Shown here one piece after another: positions 8,410-17,797 of a DNA stretch of 64,000 nt. Source of the stretch: Virgisporangium aurantiacum. GTDB lineage: Bacteria; Actinomycetota; Actinomycetes; Mycobacteriales; Micromonosporaceae. The stretch is from assembly GCF_016863635.1 (NCBI RefSeq), contig NZ_BOPG01000021.1, positions 60,785-124,784 on the forward strand. The letters run 5' to 3'. A model generated the notes under the pieces. That model did no database searches. It had not been told where the DNA came from and was given only the letters and a program-made list of their open reading frames with translations. Positions within the stretch are counted from its first letter, which is position 1, and every line of letters starts with the position of its first letter. Made by a program: the position numbers and the translations under genes.

Positions 8410-11400
8410 GTGGAGTTCCGGCTTCTCGGGCCAGTGGAGGTCGTCGACGGCTCCGTTCCGGTCCCACTCGGCGGGTCCAAGATCCGCAGCCTGCTGGCCG
8501 CGTTGCTGCTCTCACCGGGGCGGGTCGTCGCCACCGACCGGCTGATCGACATCATCTGGGACGACGATCCGCCGCCCACCGCGCGGGCCCTGATCCAGAC
8601 GTACGTGTCGATGCTCCGCCGGGCGGTCGGCCCGGAGATCGTCGGCACGCACGCGCCCGGGTACCTGGTGCGCGTCCCCGAGGACGACCTCGACCGGAAC
8701 CGGTTCGACGCGTTCGTGCGGGCCGGCCGCGCCGCCGCGGCCGACGGCCGGCACCGCGAGGCCGCCAACGCGTTCCGGGCGGCCGACGCGCTGTGGCGCG
8801 GCCCGGCGCTGGGCGGGGTGCGCAGCCGGATCCTCGCGGCCGAGGCCGCCCGCCTCGACGAGCAGCGGATCGCGGTGATCGAGGCGCGGGTGGCCGCCGA
8901 CCTCGCGCTGGGCCGCAACGACGAGCTGATCGGCGAGCTGACCGTGCTGGTCGAGCAGCACCCGACCCGCGGCTCGCTGCGGGGACAGCTCATGCTCGCC
9001 CTGTACCGGGCCGGTCGCACCGCCGACGCGCTCGCGGTCTACCGGCAGGGGCGCGCGGCTCTGATCGACGAGCTGGGCATCGAACCGGGCGTCGAACTCA
9101 CCCGCCTGCACGAGCAGATTCTGCGTGGCGATCCCGTGCTCCTCGCGTCCGATATGACCGGGCCGGAGCCGCAACCGGACCCCGAAATCGTGACCACCGA
9201 CGACAAGGAGCGGGCGGCCCGGCCGCCCGCGCAGCTGCCGCCCGACGCGGCCGACTTCACCGGCCGGGCCGACCTGGTGCGGGAGATCCGGGACGTGCTC
9301 ACCGCCGGCGGCACCGGGCCGGCCGTGGTGGCGCTGCTCGGACCCGGCGGGGTGGGCAAGTCGGCGCTCGCGGTGCACGTGGCCCACCGGGTGTCGTCGG
9401 CGTACCCGGACGGTCAACTGCATGTCGACCTGCGCGGCACCACCGGTACCCCGGCGTCGCCCGCGGAGATCCTCGGCCGGTTCCTGCGGGCGCTCCAGCC
9501 CGACCCCAACGCCATCCCGGACGGCACCGACGAGCGGATGGACGCCTACCGCACGCTGCTGTCGGGTCGACGCGTCCTGATCGTGCTCGACGACGCCGCC
9601 AACGAGCAGCAGGTCCGGCCGCTGCTGCCGGGCAGCGGGACGTGCGCGGTGCTCGTCACCTCGCGCGGCCGGTTGGCCGGGCTGGCCGGTGCCCACCTCA
9701 TCGGCGTCGACCTGCTCAGCGCCGCCGAGGCCACCACGCTGCTGGCCCGCATCGCCGGCGCCGAACGCATCGGTGCCGCGCCCGACGCGGCCGCCGACAT
9801 CGTCGCCTCGTGCGGGAACCTGCCACTGGCGGTGCGGGTGGCCGGCGCGCGGCTGGCCACCCGCCGGCAGTGGACCCCGCGGCTGCTCGCCAACCGCCTG
9901 ACCGACGAGCGGCGCCGCCTCGACGAGCTGTCCGCCGGCGACCAGCAGATCCGGGCCAGCATCGAGATGAGCTTCCGCAGCCTCGAACCGGCCGCGCAGA
10001 CGGCCATCCACCGGCTCGGGCACGTCGGCCTGTCCGACTTCCGGTCGTGGGTGGTGGCGTCCGCGCTCGACGTCGACATCGCCGACGCCGAGCGGGTGCT
10101 GGAGCACCTCGTCGACACCCACCTCGTCGACTACACGTTCGTCGACGACAGCGGCCAGGTGCGGTACCGGTTGCACGACCTGGTCCGCATCTACGCCCGC
10201 GAGCAGGCCGAACGCGCGCTTCCGCCGGCGGACCTGCTGGCGTCGACGGGACGGGTGCTCGGCGCCTGGTCGGCGGTGCTCGACCGGCTGGGCGAGCACA
10301 TCGTCGACCACGTGACCTCGGGCGCGATCCTCCCCGTCGCGCGTCATGCGGCTCACGATGTGGACCCGGACGTGCTCGGCACGGCGCTCGACGACCCGCG
10401 CGGCTGGCTCGACATCGAGCAGGCGTCGCTGGTGCTGGCCGTGGAGCGGGCCGCCGAGCTGGGCCTGGACGGGCTGGCGGTGTCGATCGCGTCGGCGCTG
10501 TGCGCGTCGACGTACCCGCTGAACAACGTCGTCGACCTGTGGGACCGGGCGCACCGCGCCGCGCTGGTCGCCGCCCGGCGGGCCGGTGACGCGCACGGCG
10601 AGGCGGTGCTGCTCGTCGAGCTCGGCCAGCTGCGGTACGAACAGGACCGGTTCGGCGAGGCGCAGCAGGTGCTCACCGACGCGGTCACCCGGTTCCGCGA
10701 CCTGGGTGACGCGCGCGGCCAGGCCAGCGCGTTGAGCGCGCTCGGGCTGGCCTGCCGCGACCAGGGCTACCTCCCGGAGGCACAGCACTTCCTCGCGCAG
10801 GCGTCGACGCTGTGCCGGGACCTCGACGACCGCGCCGTCGGGCACTGCGAACGGCTCGTGGGGTCGGTGCACCTCGAACGCGGCGACTTCGCATTGGCAG
10901 ACGAGGCACTGGCGACGGCCGTCTCGGCGTACCGCCGGATCGGCAGCCGCCGCGGCGAGGCGCTGACACTGCGGACCATCGGGCTGGCCGCACAGGCGCG
11001 CGGTCGCTACGCGGACGCCGCGCGGGCGTACTCGCAGGCGCTCGCGCTGCTGCAGGAGCTGGGCGACACCAAGCTGGCGGCGTACTGCCGGCGCGGGCTG
11101 GCCAAGACGCACCTGCGGACGGGCCGGCTGGCCGAGGCCCGCGAACCGCTCGAGGACGCGCTGGCGGTGCACCGGGCGTCGGGCGACCGCTGGGGCGAGG
11201 CGATGGTGATGCGGACGCTCGGCGAGCTCGACCTGGCCGCGGGCCAGTTCGATCTGGCGGCCGGGCGGCTCGACCTGGCCGCCGGCCGGCTCGCCGACGC
11301 CGACCGGTGGCTGGCCGCCGCGCTGGAGACGTTCCGGTCACAGGGGACGGCGTTGTTCTCCGCCCGCACGCTCCGCGACATCGCCGAGGTGGCCCGGGCC

Positions 11401-11514
11401 CGGGGTGATCTCGACGCGGCCGACGCGGCGCTCCGGGAGGCGCTGGAGACGTTCCGCGCGTACGGGTCGCGCGAGTACGGGGAGCTGTCTGTAGGCGGAT
11501 TGCAGGGAACCTGA
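8410..11514 (+). CDS. AfsR/SARP-family transcriptional regulator (BTAD, NB-ARC, TPR)
   Basis: Large cytoplasmic regulator of 1034 residues of the kind that activates antibiotic or other secondary-metabolite genes. In order: OmpR-like winged helix (about 1-93, MEFRLLGPVEVVDGS, KIRSLLAALLL), bacterial activation domain (about 97-245), NB-ARC ATPase (P-loop GPGGVGKSALAVH near 311, Walker B VLIVLDDA), then a TPR array (about 690-1030). GTG 8410 starts it. Three 7-residue units from 21-bp repeats (11227-11289) interrupt the last TPRs. No biosynthetic cluster lies next to it, so its target cannot be inferred. The 135-bp gap to the secreted protein gene shows no clear operator. Confidence 0.92.
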   Translation: MEFRLLGPVEVVDGSVPVPLGGSKIRSLLAALLLSPGRVVATDRLIDIIWDDDPPPTARALIQTYVSMLRRAVGPEIVGTHAPGYLVRVPEDDLDRNRFDAFVRAGRAAAADGRHREAANAFRAADALWRGPALGGVRSRILAAEAARLDEQRIAVIEARVAADLALGRNDELIGELTVLVEQHPTRGSLRGQLMLALYRAGRTADALAVYRQGRAALIDELGIEPGVELTRLHEQILRGDPVLLASDMTGPEPQPDPEIVTTDDKERAARPPAQLPPDAADFTGRADLVREIRDVLTAGGTGPAVVALLGPGGVGKSALAVHVAHRVSSAYPDGQLHVDLRGTTGTPASPAEILGRFLRALQPDPNAIPDGTDERMDAYRTLLSGRRVLIVLDDAANEQQVRPLLPGSGTCAVLVTSRGRLAGLAGAHLIGVDLLSAAEATTLLARIAGAERIGAAPDAAADIVASCGNLPLAVRVAGARLATRRQWTPRLLANRLTDERRRLDELSAGDQQIRASIEMSFRSLEPAAQTAIHRLGHVGLSDFRSWVVASALDVDIADAERVLEHLVDTHLVDYTFVDDSGQVRYRLHDLVRIYAREQAERALPPADLLASTGRVLGAWSAVLDRLGEHIVDHVTSGAILPVARHAAHDVDPDVLGTALDDPRGWLDIEQASLVLAVERAAELGLDGLAVSIASALCASTYPLNNVVDLWDRAHRAALVAARRAGDAHGEAVLLVELGQLRYEQDRFGEAQQVLTDAVTRFRDLGDARGQASALSALGLACRDQGYLPEAQHFLAQASTLCRDLDDRAVGHCERLVGSVHLERGDFALADEALATAVSAYRRIGSRRGEALTLRTIGLAAQARGRYADAARAYSQALALLQELGDTKLAAYCRRGLAKTHLRTGRLAEAREPLEDALAVHRASGDRWGEAMVMRTLGELDLAAGQFDLAAGRLDLAAGRLADADRWLAAALETFRSQGTALFSARTLRDIAEVARARGDLDAADAALREALETFRAYGSREYGELSVGGLQGT
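11227..11289. repeat. Three in-frame 21-bp repeats in the AfsR-type gene
   Basis: Three near-identical 21-bp units at 11227, 11248 and 11269 encoding LDLAAGQ, FDLAAGR and LDLAAGR. Confidence 0.85.
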
Positions 11515-11567
11515 AGCGCGCCGGGTGATCGTCGGCTTCACTTCGTCGACGCCCGGGAGTCCCCTTC

Positions 11568-12068
11568 ATGACCCGCATCGCCCACGTGCCGATCCGTGAA
11601 AGCGGCGAGGAGCTCCTCGACGTCGCCGTGTCGTCGCCGGTGGCGGTCGCGGTGCCCACGCTGCTTCGGCGCGGGGTGGTCGACCGGCTCGTGGTCGCGC
11701 AGAGCATGCTGCCCCGGGACGTGCGGCTCCTGGTGGTCGACGGCTACCGGCCGGGCGACCCGGACGGCCCGGATGCCGACCCGTCGCACCCGACCGGCGG
11801 CGCCGTGGACCTCATGCTCTCGGTCGGCGGCGCCGTCGACCTCCCGGTGCCGGCCGGCGGCCTCGCCGCCACGCTGCCGAGGTGCTGCGCCGACACGTCT
11901 CCGGTGCCGGCACCGCCGACCGCACGGCTCATGGTGACCGCGTTGACCGCGGCCGGTCTGGTGAACAGCCCGACGCGCTGGTGGCACTGGTCGTACGGCG
12001 ACCGGTTCTGGGCGTTCGCCAGCGGTGCGCCGCACGCCCGGTACGGCCCGGTGCCGCCTACCCGCTGA
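11568..12068 (+). CDS. VanX-like M15D dipeptidase homologue, catalytic Glu replaced
   Basis: Resembles D-Ala-D-Ala dipeptidases, zinc enzymes that split the cell-wall precursor dipeptide. The substrate-binding segment DGYRP (about residue 63) and the zinc motif SHPTGGAVD (about 75-83) are present, and the third zinc His is in WWHWSYGDRFWAF near 143. The family has Glu-Trp-Trp-His with Glu as general base; here it is Arg-Trp-Trp-His. The GGAVDL motif is partly duplicated 12 residues on. At 166 residues it is short for the family. It may be inactive or changed in specificity. Overlaps ramB convergently by 11 bp; placed 53 bp after the AfsR gene. Confidence 0.75.
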   Translation: MTRIAHVPIRESGEELLDVAVSSPVAVAVPTLLRRGVVDRLVVAQSMLPRDVRLLVVDGYRPGDPDGPDADPSHPTGGAVDLMLSVGGAVDLPVPAGGLAATLPRCCADTSPVPAPPTARLMVTALTAAGLVNSPTRWWHWSYGDRFWAFASGAPHARYGPVPPTR

Positions 12069-13503
12069 GGCCGGGATCGTCGTGCGGGTACGGGGCGAAC
12101 GTGCTGCGGTTCTCGTCGACCGCGAGGCTGCGCCCGATCTGCGGGAACGCCCGCTGCGGGCAGCCCTCCCGGTCGCACACCTTGCAGCCGACGCCGATCG
12201 GCACGGCCGCGTCGCGGTTGTCGAGATCGCGGCCGGCGGCGTACACGAGGCGGTCGGCGTGCCGCACGTCGCAGCCCAGCCCGACCGCGAACGTCTTGCC
12301 CGGCGCGCCGTAGCGGCCCGGCGTGCGCGTGACCGTGCGCGCCACCCACAGGTAGCGGCTGTTGTCGGGCATGCTGGCGATCTGCACGAGGATGCGGCCC
12401 GGTGCGGCGAACGCCTCGTAGACGTTCCACAGTGGACACGTGCTGCCGGTGCGGGTGAAGTGGAACCCGGTGGCCGACGAGCGCTTGGACATGTTGCCCG
12501 CGCGGTCGACCCGGATGAACGAGAACGGCACGCCTCTGAGCCGCGGCCGTTGCAGTGTCGACAGCCGGTGGCACACCGTCTCGAAGCCGACGCCGAAGTG
12601 GTCGGCCAGCCGCTCGATGTCGTACCGGTAGCGTTCGGCGGTGGCGTGGAACGTGCGGTACGGCATGATCAGCGCCGCGGCGAAGTAGTTGGCCAGGCCC
12701 ACGCGGGTGAGCGTCACCGCGGGCGGTGAGCTGAGTTCCTCGTCGGCGGCGAGGTCGGTGATGAGGTCGGCGTACTCGGCGAACGCGAGTTGCACGGCCA
12801 TCCGGAACGCCTGCTGCCCGGGCCGCAGGTGGCCGGCGAGGTAGAGGCGCTTCGTCGCCTCGTCGTAGCGGTGCTGCTCCCCCGGGTTCGTCGGGCTCGA
12901 CGCGGTGGCGGCGTCGAGCCCCACCACCTCGATGCCGTGCCGCGCCAGCCGGGTGGCGAGCGCGGTGAGCGTCTGACCGGGCCCGGCGCCGAGTTCGCCG
13001 GCCACCTCCTCGGCGGCGGCGTCGAGTTCGGCGATGTAGTTGTGCCGCCGGTAGAAGTAGTCGCGGGCCTCCTCGTGCGGCATCATCGCGATCTGCGGCG
13101 CCGGCGCGTCGGACGCCCGCCCATCGGTGAGCAACGCCAACTGTTCCAACGCCTGCCGGTACCGGCGGTGCAGCGTCACCAATGCCCGGGCCGTATGTGG
13201 CAGCTTCTCGGCGAGTTCGGCGGCCTCGCCGGCCGCCTCCGGCGACGCCAGCGCGCCGTCGGCGACCACCTCGCGGATCTCGGCGATGAGCCGGGTGACG
13301 TCGTGCGCGGCGAAGAACCCCGCGTCGACGCCGAACTCCTCGCACAGGCGCAGAAGCACCGGAACGGTCAACGGGCGGGAGTCGTGCTCGATCTGGTTCA
13401 AATAGCTCGGCGAGACGGACAACCGCCGGGCGAGCGCCGCCTGGCTGAGCCCACGGTCCTCCCGTAATCGGCGCAGCCGCCGACCGGCGTAGGTCTTGTC
13501 CAT
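12058..13503 (-). CDS. ramB: RamB-type regulator of acetate metabolism (XRE HTH + ImmA/IrrE-like + ScfR C-terminus)
   Basis: Controls glyoxylate-cycle and acetate-use genes in corynebacteria and mycobacteria, normally acting at aceA and aceB. The 481-residue protein has an XRE helix-turn-helix (about 8-62, LSQAALARRLSVSPSYLNQIE), a central peptidase-like DUF955 region (about 150-290) and the cysteine-bearing C-terminal short-chain-fatty-acid regulator domain (GSTCPLWNVYEAF; CKVCDREGCPQRAFP). ATG 13503 is supported by a TATAGT box ending 6 nt upstream. It is divergent from aceA-aceB, which strongly supports the name. A near copy of the iterated palindrome (12424) overlaps the Cys-Pro-Leu-Trp codons. 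Confidence 0.9.
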   Translation of the reverse strand: MDKTYAGRRLRRLREDRGLSQAALARRLSVSPSYLNQIEHDSRPLTVPVLLRLCEEFGVDAGFFAAHDVTRLIAEIREVVADGALASPEAAGEAAELAEKLPHTARALVTLHRRYRQALEQLALLTDGRASDAPAPQIAMMPHEEARDYFYRRHNYIAELDAAAEEVAGELGAGPGQTLTALATRLARHGIEVVGLDAATASSPTNPGEQHRYDEATKRLYLAGHLRPGQQAFRMAVQLAFAEYADLITDLAADEELSSPPAVTLTRVGLANYFAAALIMPYRTFHATAERYRYDIERLADHFGVGFETVCHRLSTLQRPRLRGVPFSFIRVDRAGNMSKRSSATGFHFTRTGSTCPLWNVYEAFAAPGRILVQIASMPDNSRYLWVARTVTRTPGRYGAPGKTFAVGLGCDVRHADRLVYAAGRDLDNRDAAVPIGVGCKVCDREGCPQRAFPQIGRSLAVDENRSTFAPYPHDDPGLSG

Positions 13504-13509
13504 CACCGA

Positions 13510-13515
13510 ACTATA
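13510..13515 (-). promoter_or_regulatory. -10 box of ramB (leaderless)
   Basis: Minus-strand TATAGT, 6 nt from the ATG at 13503. Confidence 0.55.
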
Positions 13516-13520
13516 CGACC

Positions 13521-13561
13521 GTTAACCATTAACAACATTTTCAAATCTTGGAGGCAAGATT
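13521..13561. promoter_or_regulatory. Operator-like inverted repeats between ramB and aceA
   Basis: Two perfect inverted repeats in AT-rich DNA: GTTAA-CCA-TTAAC (13521-13533) and AATCTTG-GAGG-CAAGATT (13544-13561). Candidate sites for RamB or another carbon regulator. The TTTTCAAATCTT stretch (13539-13550) is only a weak match to the corynebacterial RamB site. The whole 13504-13688 gap holds no other clear gene. Confidence 0.55.
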
Positions 13562-13688
13562 GGCGAAAGTTAGCTGATTGCGTCGGTCGACTGAGACGAG
13601 CGGCTCATGTCACGGTGTCCAAGAGGCGATTTCCACGCTTCGCAAGAAGTGAACGGCCCAGAAGTGATCAGTAATGAGGGAGCCACCG

Positions 13689-14978
13689 ATGACTGACCGG
13701 CAGACCGCTGCGGCGGAAATCGAACGCGAATGGTCCACCGACCCGCGCTGGAGCGGGGTGGAGCGGACGTACTCGGCGGCCGAGGTCGTGCGGCTGCGGG
13801 GCAGCGTCACCGAGGAGCACACGCTGGCCCGGCGCGGCGCCATCAAGCTGTGGGAGCTGCTGCACACCGAGGACTACGTCCACGCGCTCGGCGCGCTCAC
13901 CGGCAACCAGGCCGTGCAGCAGGTGAAGGCCGGGCTGAAGGCGATCTACCTCAGCGGCTGGCAGGTGGCCGCCGACGCGAACCTGTCCGGCCACACCTAC
14001 CCCGACCAGAGCCTCTACCCGGCGAACTCGGTGCCGCAGGTGGTGCGTCGCATCAACAACGCGCTGCTGCGGGCCGACCAGATCACCTGGGCCGAGGAGG
14101 CCTCCGACGCGCCGGCCGACTGGCTGGTGCCGATCGTCGCCGACGCGGAGGCCGGCTTCGGCGGCGTCCTCAATGCCTTTGAACTGATGCGCGGGATGAT
14201 CGCCGCCGGCGCGGCGGGCGTGCACTGGGAGGACCAGCTCGCGTCCGAGAAGAAGTGCGGCCACCTCGGCGGCAAGGTGCTCGTGCCGACCGGCCAGCAC
14301 GTCCGGACGCTGAACGCGGCCCGGCTCGCGGCCGACGTGGCCGGCGTGCCCAGCGTCATCGTGGCCCGCACCGACGCGCAGGCCGCGACGCTCATCACGA
14401 GCGACCTCGACGAGCGCGACGCGCGATACGTCACCGGAGAGCGCACCGCGGAAGGGTTCTACCGCGTCACCAACGGCATCGGCCCGTGCATCACGCGCGG
14501 CCTCGCCTACGCGCCGCACGCCGACCTGTTGTGGATGGAGACGTCGAAGCCCGACCTCGACGTCGCCCGCGAGTTCGCCGAGGCCATCAAGGCGCAGTAC
14601 CCCGACCAGCTGCTCGCCTACAACTGCTCGCCGTCGTTCAACTGGAAGAAGCACCTCGACGACGCCACGATCGCGAAGTTCCAGCGCGAGCTCGGCCACA
14701 TGGGCTACAAGTTCCAGTTCATCACGCTCGCCGGTTTCCACGCGCTGAACCACTCGATGTTCGACCTCGCGCGCGGCTACGCCGAGACCGGCATGACCGC
14801 GTACGTCGACCTCCAGGAGCGCGAGTTCGCCGCCGAGGCCGACGGTTACACGGCCACCCGGCACCAGCGCGAGGTCGGCACCGGCTACTTCGACCTCGTC
14901 AGCACGACGATCAACCCGCAGAGCGACACCGTCGCGATGCGCGACTCCACCGAGCATGAACAGTTCGCGGGGGTGTGA
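13689..14978 (+). CDS. aceA: Isocitrate lyase
   Basis: First enzyme of the glyoxylate shunt: isocitrate to glyoxylate and succinate, needed for growth on acetate and fatty acids. The 429-residue protein has the ICL signature KKCGHLGGK with catalytic Cys190, TGNQAVQQVKAGLKAIYLSGWQVAADAN at the N-terminal barrel and YNCSPSFNWKKHL near 315. ATG 13689 follows a GAGGGA site and is preferred over an in-frame ATG at 13674 that overlaps that site. Followed 1 bp later by aceB and divergent from ramB, so one regulated operon. Confidence 0.97.
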   Translation: MTDRQTAAAEIEREWSTDPRWSGVERTYSAAEVVRLRGSVTEEHTLARRGAIKLWELLHTEDYVHALGALTGNQAVQQVKAGLKAIYLSGWQVAADANLSGHTYPDQSLYPANSVPQVVRRINNALLRADQITWAEEASDAPADWLVPIVADAEAGFGGVLNAFELMRGMIAAGAAGVHWEDQLASEKKCGHLGGKVLVPTGQHVRTLNAARLAADVAGVPSVIVARTDAQAATLITSDLDERDARYVTGERTAEGFYRVTNGIGPCITRGLAYAPHADLLWMETSKPDLDVAREFAEAIKAQYPDQLLAYNCSPSFNWKKHLDDATIAKFQRELGHMGYKFQFITLAGFHALNHSMFDLARGYAETGMTAYVDLQEREFAAEADGYTATRHQREVGTGYFDLVSTTINPQSDTVAMRDSTEHEQFAGV

Positions 14979-14979
14979 C

Positions 14980-16536
<1,557 letters not shown>

Positions 16537-16559
16537 CTTTCGCCGCACCCCCACCGGTT

Positions 16560-16608
16560 TGACGGGGTGGATACGTGCTCCAAGGGCCTGCGCGTATCCA
16601 CCCCGTCA
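16560..16608. terminator. Long hairpin after aceB, probably bidirectional terminator
   Basis: Perfect 16-bp stem TGACGGGGTGGATACG / CGTATCCACCCCGTCA (16560-16575, 16593-16608) with a 17-nt loop containing part of AAGGGCCTGCGC. Lies between convergent aceB and the 16617 gene. The same loop 12-mer recurs in the hairpin at 19287. Confidence 0.8.
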
Positions 16609-16616
16609 TTCGTTCG

Positions 16617-17243
16617 TCAGCGCTCGATGCCCAGCGAGGCGATGAGATCCTCGTGCAGCTCGAACCAGACCGTGTGGCACGAGTCCACGCCCGTCCCGTC
16701 GACCCACGACGGATCGCCGGCCCCGGCCCGCTCGACCGCCGACGAGAACCGGACGTCGTAGCCACCGAAGCGGTCCAGCACCCCGGCGAGTTCGGCCGCC
16801 AGCGGTGCCAGCTCCCCGGCCAGGCCGGAAAGCTCGCACACGATCAGGGAATCCCACTCGGGGTCGTCGTGCGCGTTGGCGGCCAACGGCGCACCGGGCG
16901 CCGGGCGGATCTGCCAGTCGGTGCACGCTTGCCGCAGGCGCGCGTTCAACGGCAGAAAAGCATCGTGGACGCGGCGCACCGCCGCCGCCCCACCCGGCAC
17001 GTCCGCCAACTCGGCCGCCAGTCGACGCTCGTTCTCGGCCCGCCCGCGCCCGGTGAGTGACCATCCACCGACGCCCGCGAACTCCGACCAGGTGACCCAG
17101 CCGCACGCCTCGGCGTCGAGCAGCAGTTCCTCCGCCGCGGCCGGATCGAGGCCGAACCTGCGAGCGACGGCCGCGTTGCCGGCCATGCCCCGAAGCCGGA
17201 CGGCGTGCAGCACCAGCAGGTCTGTCGGCGAGGTGCGGCTCAC
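16617..17243 (-). CDS. Winged-helix-like protein next to the PEP-utilising enzyme
   Basis: Soluble 208-residue protein. The N-terminus (TDLLVLHAVRLRGMAGNAAVARRFGLDPAAAEELL) looks like a helix-turn-helix with an alpha-helical wing, followed by LTGRGRAENERRLAAEL and a Trp/Asp-rich C-terminal domain (DDPEWDSLIVCELSG). I do not recognise a named family; from its place beside a second HTH protein and a PEP-synthase-like enzyme it may regulate or partner that enzyme. GTG 17243 start. The C-terminal domain could bind a ligand; this is inference only. Confidence 0.6.
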   Translation of the reverse strand: MSRTSPTDLLVLHAVRLRGMAGNAAVARRFGLDPAAAEELLLDAEACGWVTWSEFAGVGGWSLTGRGRAENERRLAAELADVPGGAAAVRRVHDAFLPLNARLRQACTDWQIRPAPGAPLAANAHDDPEWDSLIVCELSGLAGELAPLAAELAGVLDRFGGYDVRFSSAVERAGAGDPSWVDGTGVDSCHTVWFELHEDLIASLGIER

Positions 17244-17346
17244 GGCCGGCCCCGGTCGGCGGCGCGGCGCGGCCGGTCCTCGTCAGCGGCGTGGCGTCGG
17301 CGGACCCGATTCGCGGCGCTGCGCTGCCGGTGCCCGTCAGCGGCGC
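17244..17346. repeat. Low-complexity intergenic stretch
   Basis: 103 bp of GGCGGCGC-type sequence with CGTCAGCGGCG at 17281 and again at 17335. No promoter or gene seen; the two flanking minus-strand genes may be co-transcribed across it. Confidence 0.45.
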
Positions 17347-17736
17347 TCACGGGCGGGTCCGGGCCTGTAGCCGGTCGAGGCGCTGCTGGCATGCCTGTGG
17401 CGAGTTGAGCCCCATCGCCCGCGCCATCTGCGCCCAGGTGAGATCGAGGGCGCGCCCGGTGAAGAGCAGGCCCGTCTCGAGCTGATCGAGTTCGGCGCGG
17501 GCCGCGGCGAGCAGTTCGAGGGCGGCGACCGCGCCGTCGCGCTGGGCCGGGTCGGCCGCGGGGTGCCGGCCCGACCACCACAGAAACGCCTGAATCAGGT
17601 CGACCGCCGACGGCGGAACCGGGTGCGGCTGCCACGGCCGCGGATCGAGCCGGCCGGGGCCGAGCTCCACCAGGCGTTCGCGGGCCGCCCGTTCCCGTTC
17701 CGCGCGGGCCCGGTCCGAGGTTGCGCTGTCATCCAC
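17347..17736 (-). CDS. Small HTH protein
   Basis: 129-residue, Arg- and Ala-rich protein. The C-terminal segment LDLTWAQMARAMGLNSPQACQQRLDRL is a good helix-turn-helix of the kind seen in sigma-region-4-like actinobacterial DNA-binding proteins; the middle (LIQAFLWWSGRHPAADPAQRDGAVAALELL) is helical. GTG 17736 start is not certain. Divergent from the PEP-utilising enzyme with operator-like repeats 20-40 bp away, so autoregulation and control of that gene are likely. Confidence 0.65.
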   Translation of the reverse strand: MDDSATSDRARAERERAARERLVELGPGRLDPRPWQPHPVPPSAVDLIQAFLWWSGRHPAADPAQRDGAVAALELLAAARAELDQLETGLLFTGRALDLTWAQMARAMGLNSPQACQQRLDRLQARTRP

Positions 17737-17755
17737 AACCGGTACCGTGCATCAT

Positions 17756-17774
17756 CAACAAACTGTTGTCAACA
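17756..17774. promoter_or_regulatory. Operator-like overlapping palindromes
   Basis: CAACA-AAC-TGTTG (17756-17768) and TGTTG-T-CAACA (17764-17774) overlap, giving three half sites in the short divergent gap. Likely binding site for one of the two neighbouring HTH proteins. Confidence 0.55.
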
Positions 17775-17797
17775 CTTCGTTGAAGGACGGTTCGACC

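Noticed and set aside
8512..11172. Very long open frame antisense to the AfsR-type gene
   Set aside because: High GC leaves antisense frames open; its translation is Arg/Gly/His-rich with no domain, while the plus strand encodes clear BTAD, NB-ARC and TPR domains.
13539..13572. RamB consensus site (AACTTTGCAAA type) upstream of aceA
   Set aside because: Best matches found are only 7-8 of 11 bases; listed as operator-like dyads instead.
13607..13696. Short upstream frame of 29 codons overlapping the aceA start
   Set aside because: No ribosome site and no attenuator structure around it; probably chance.
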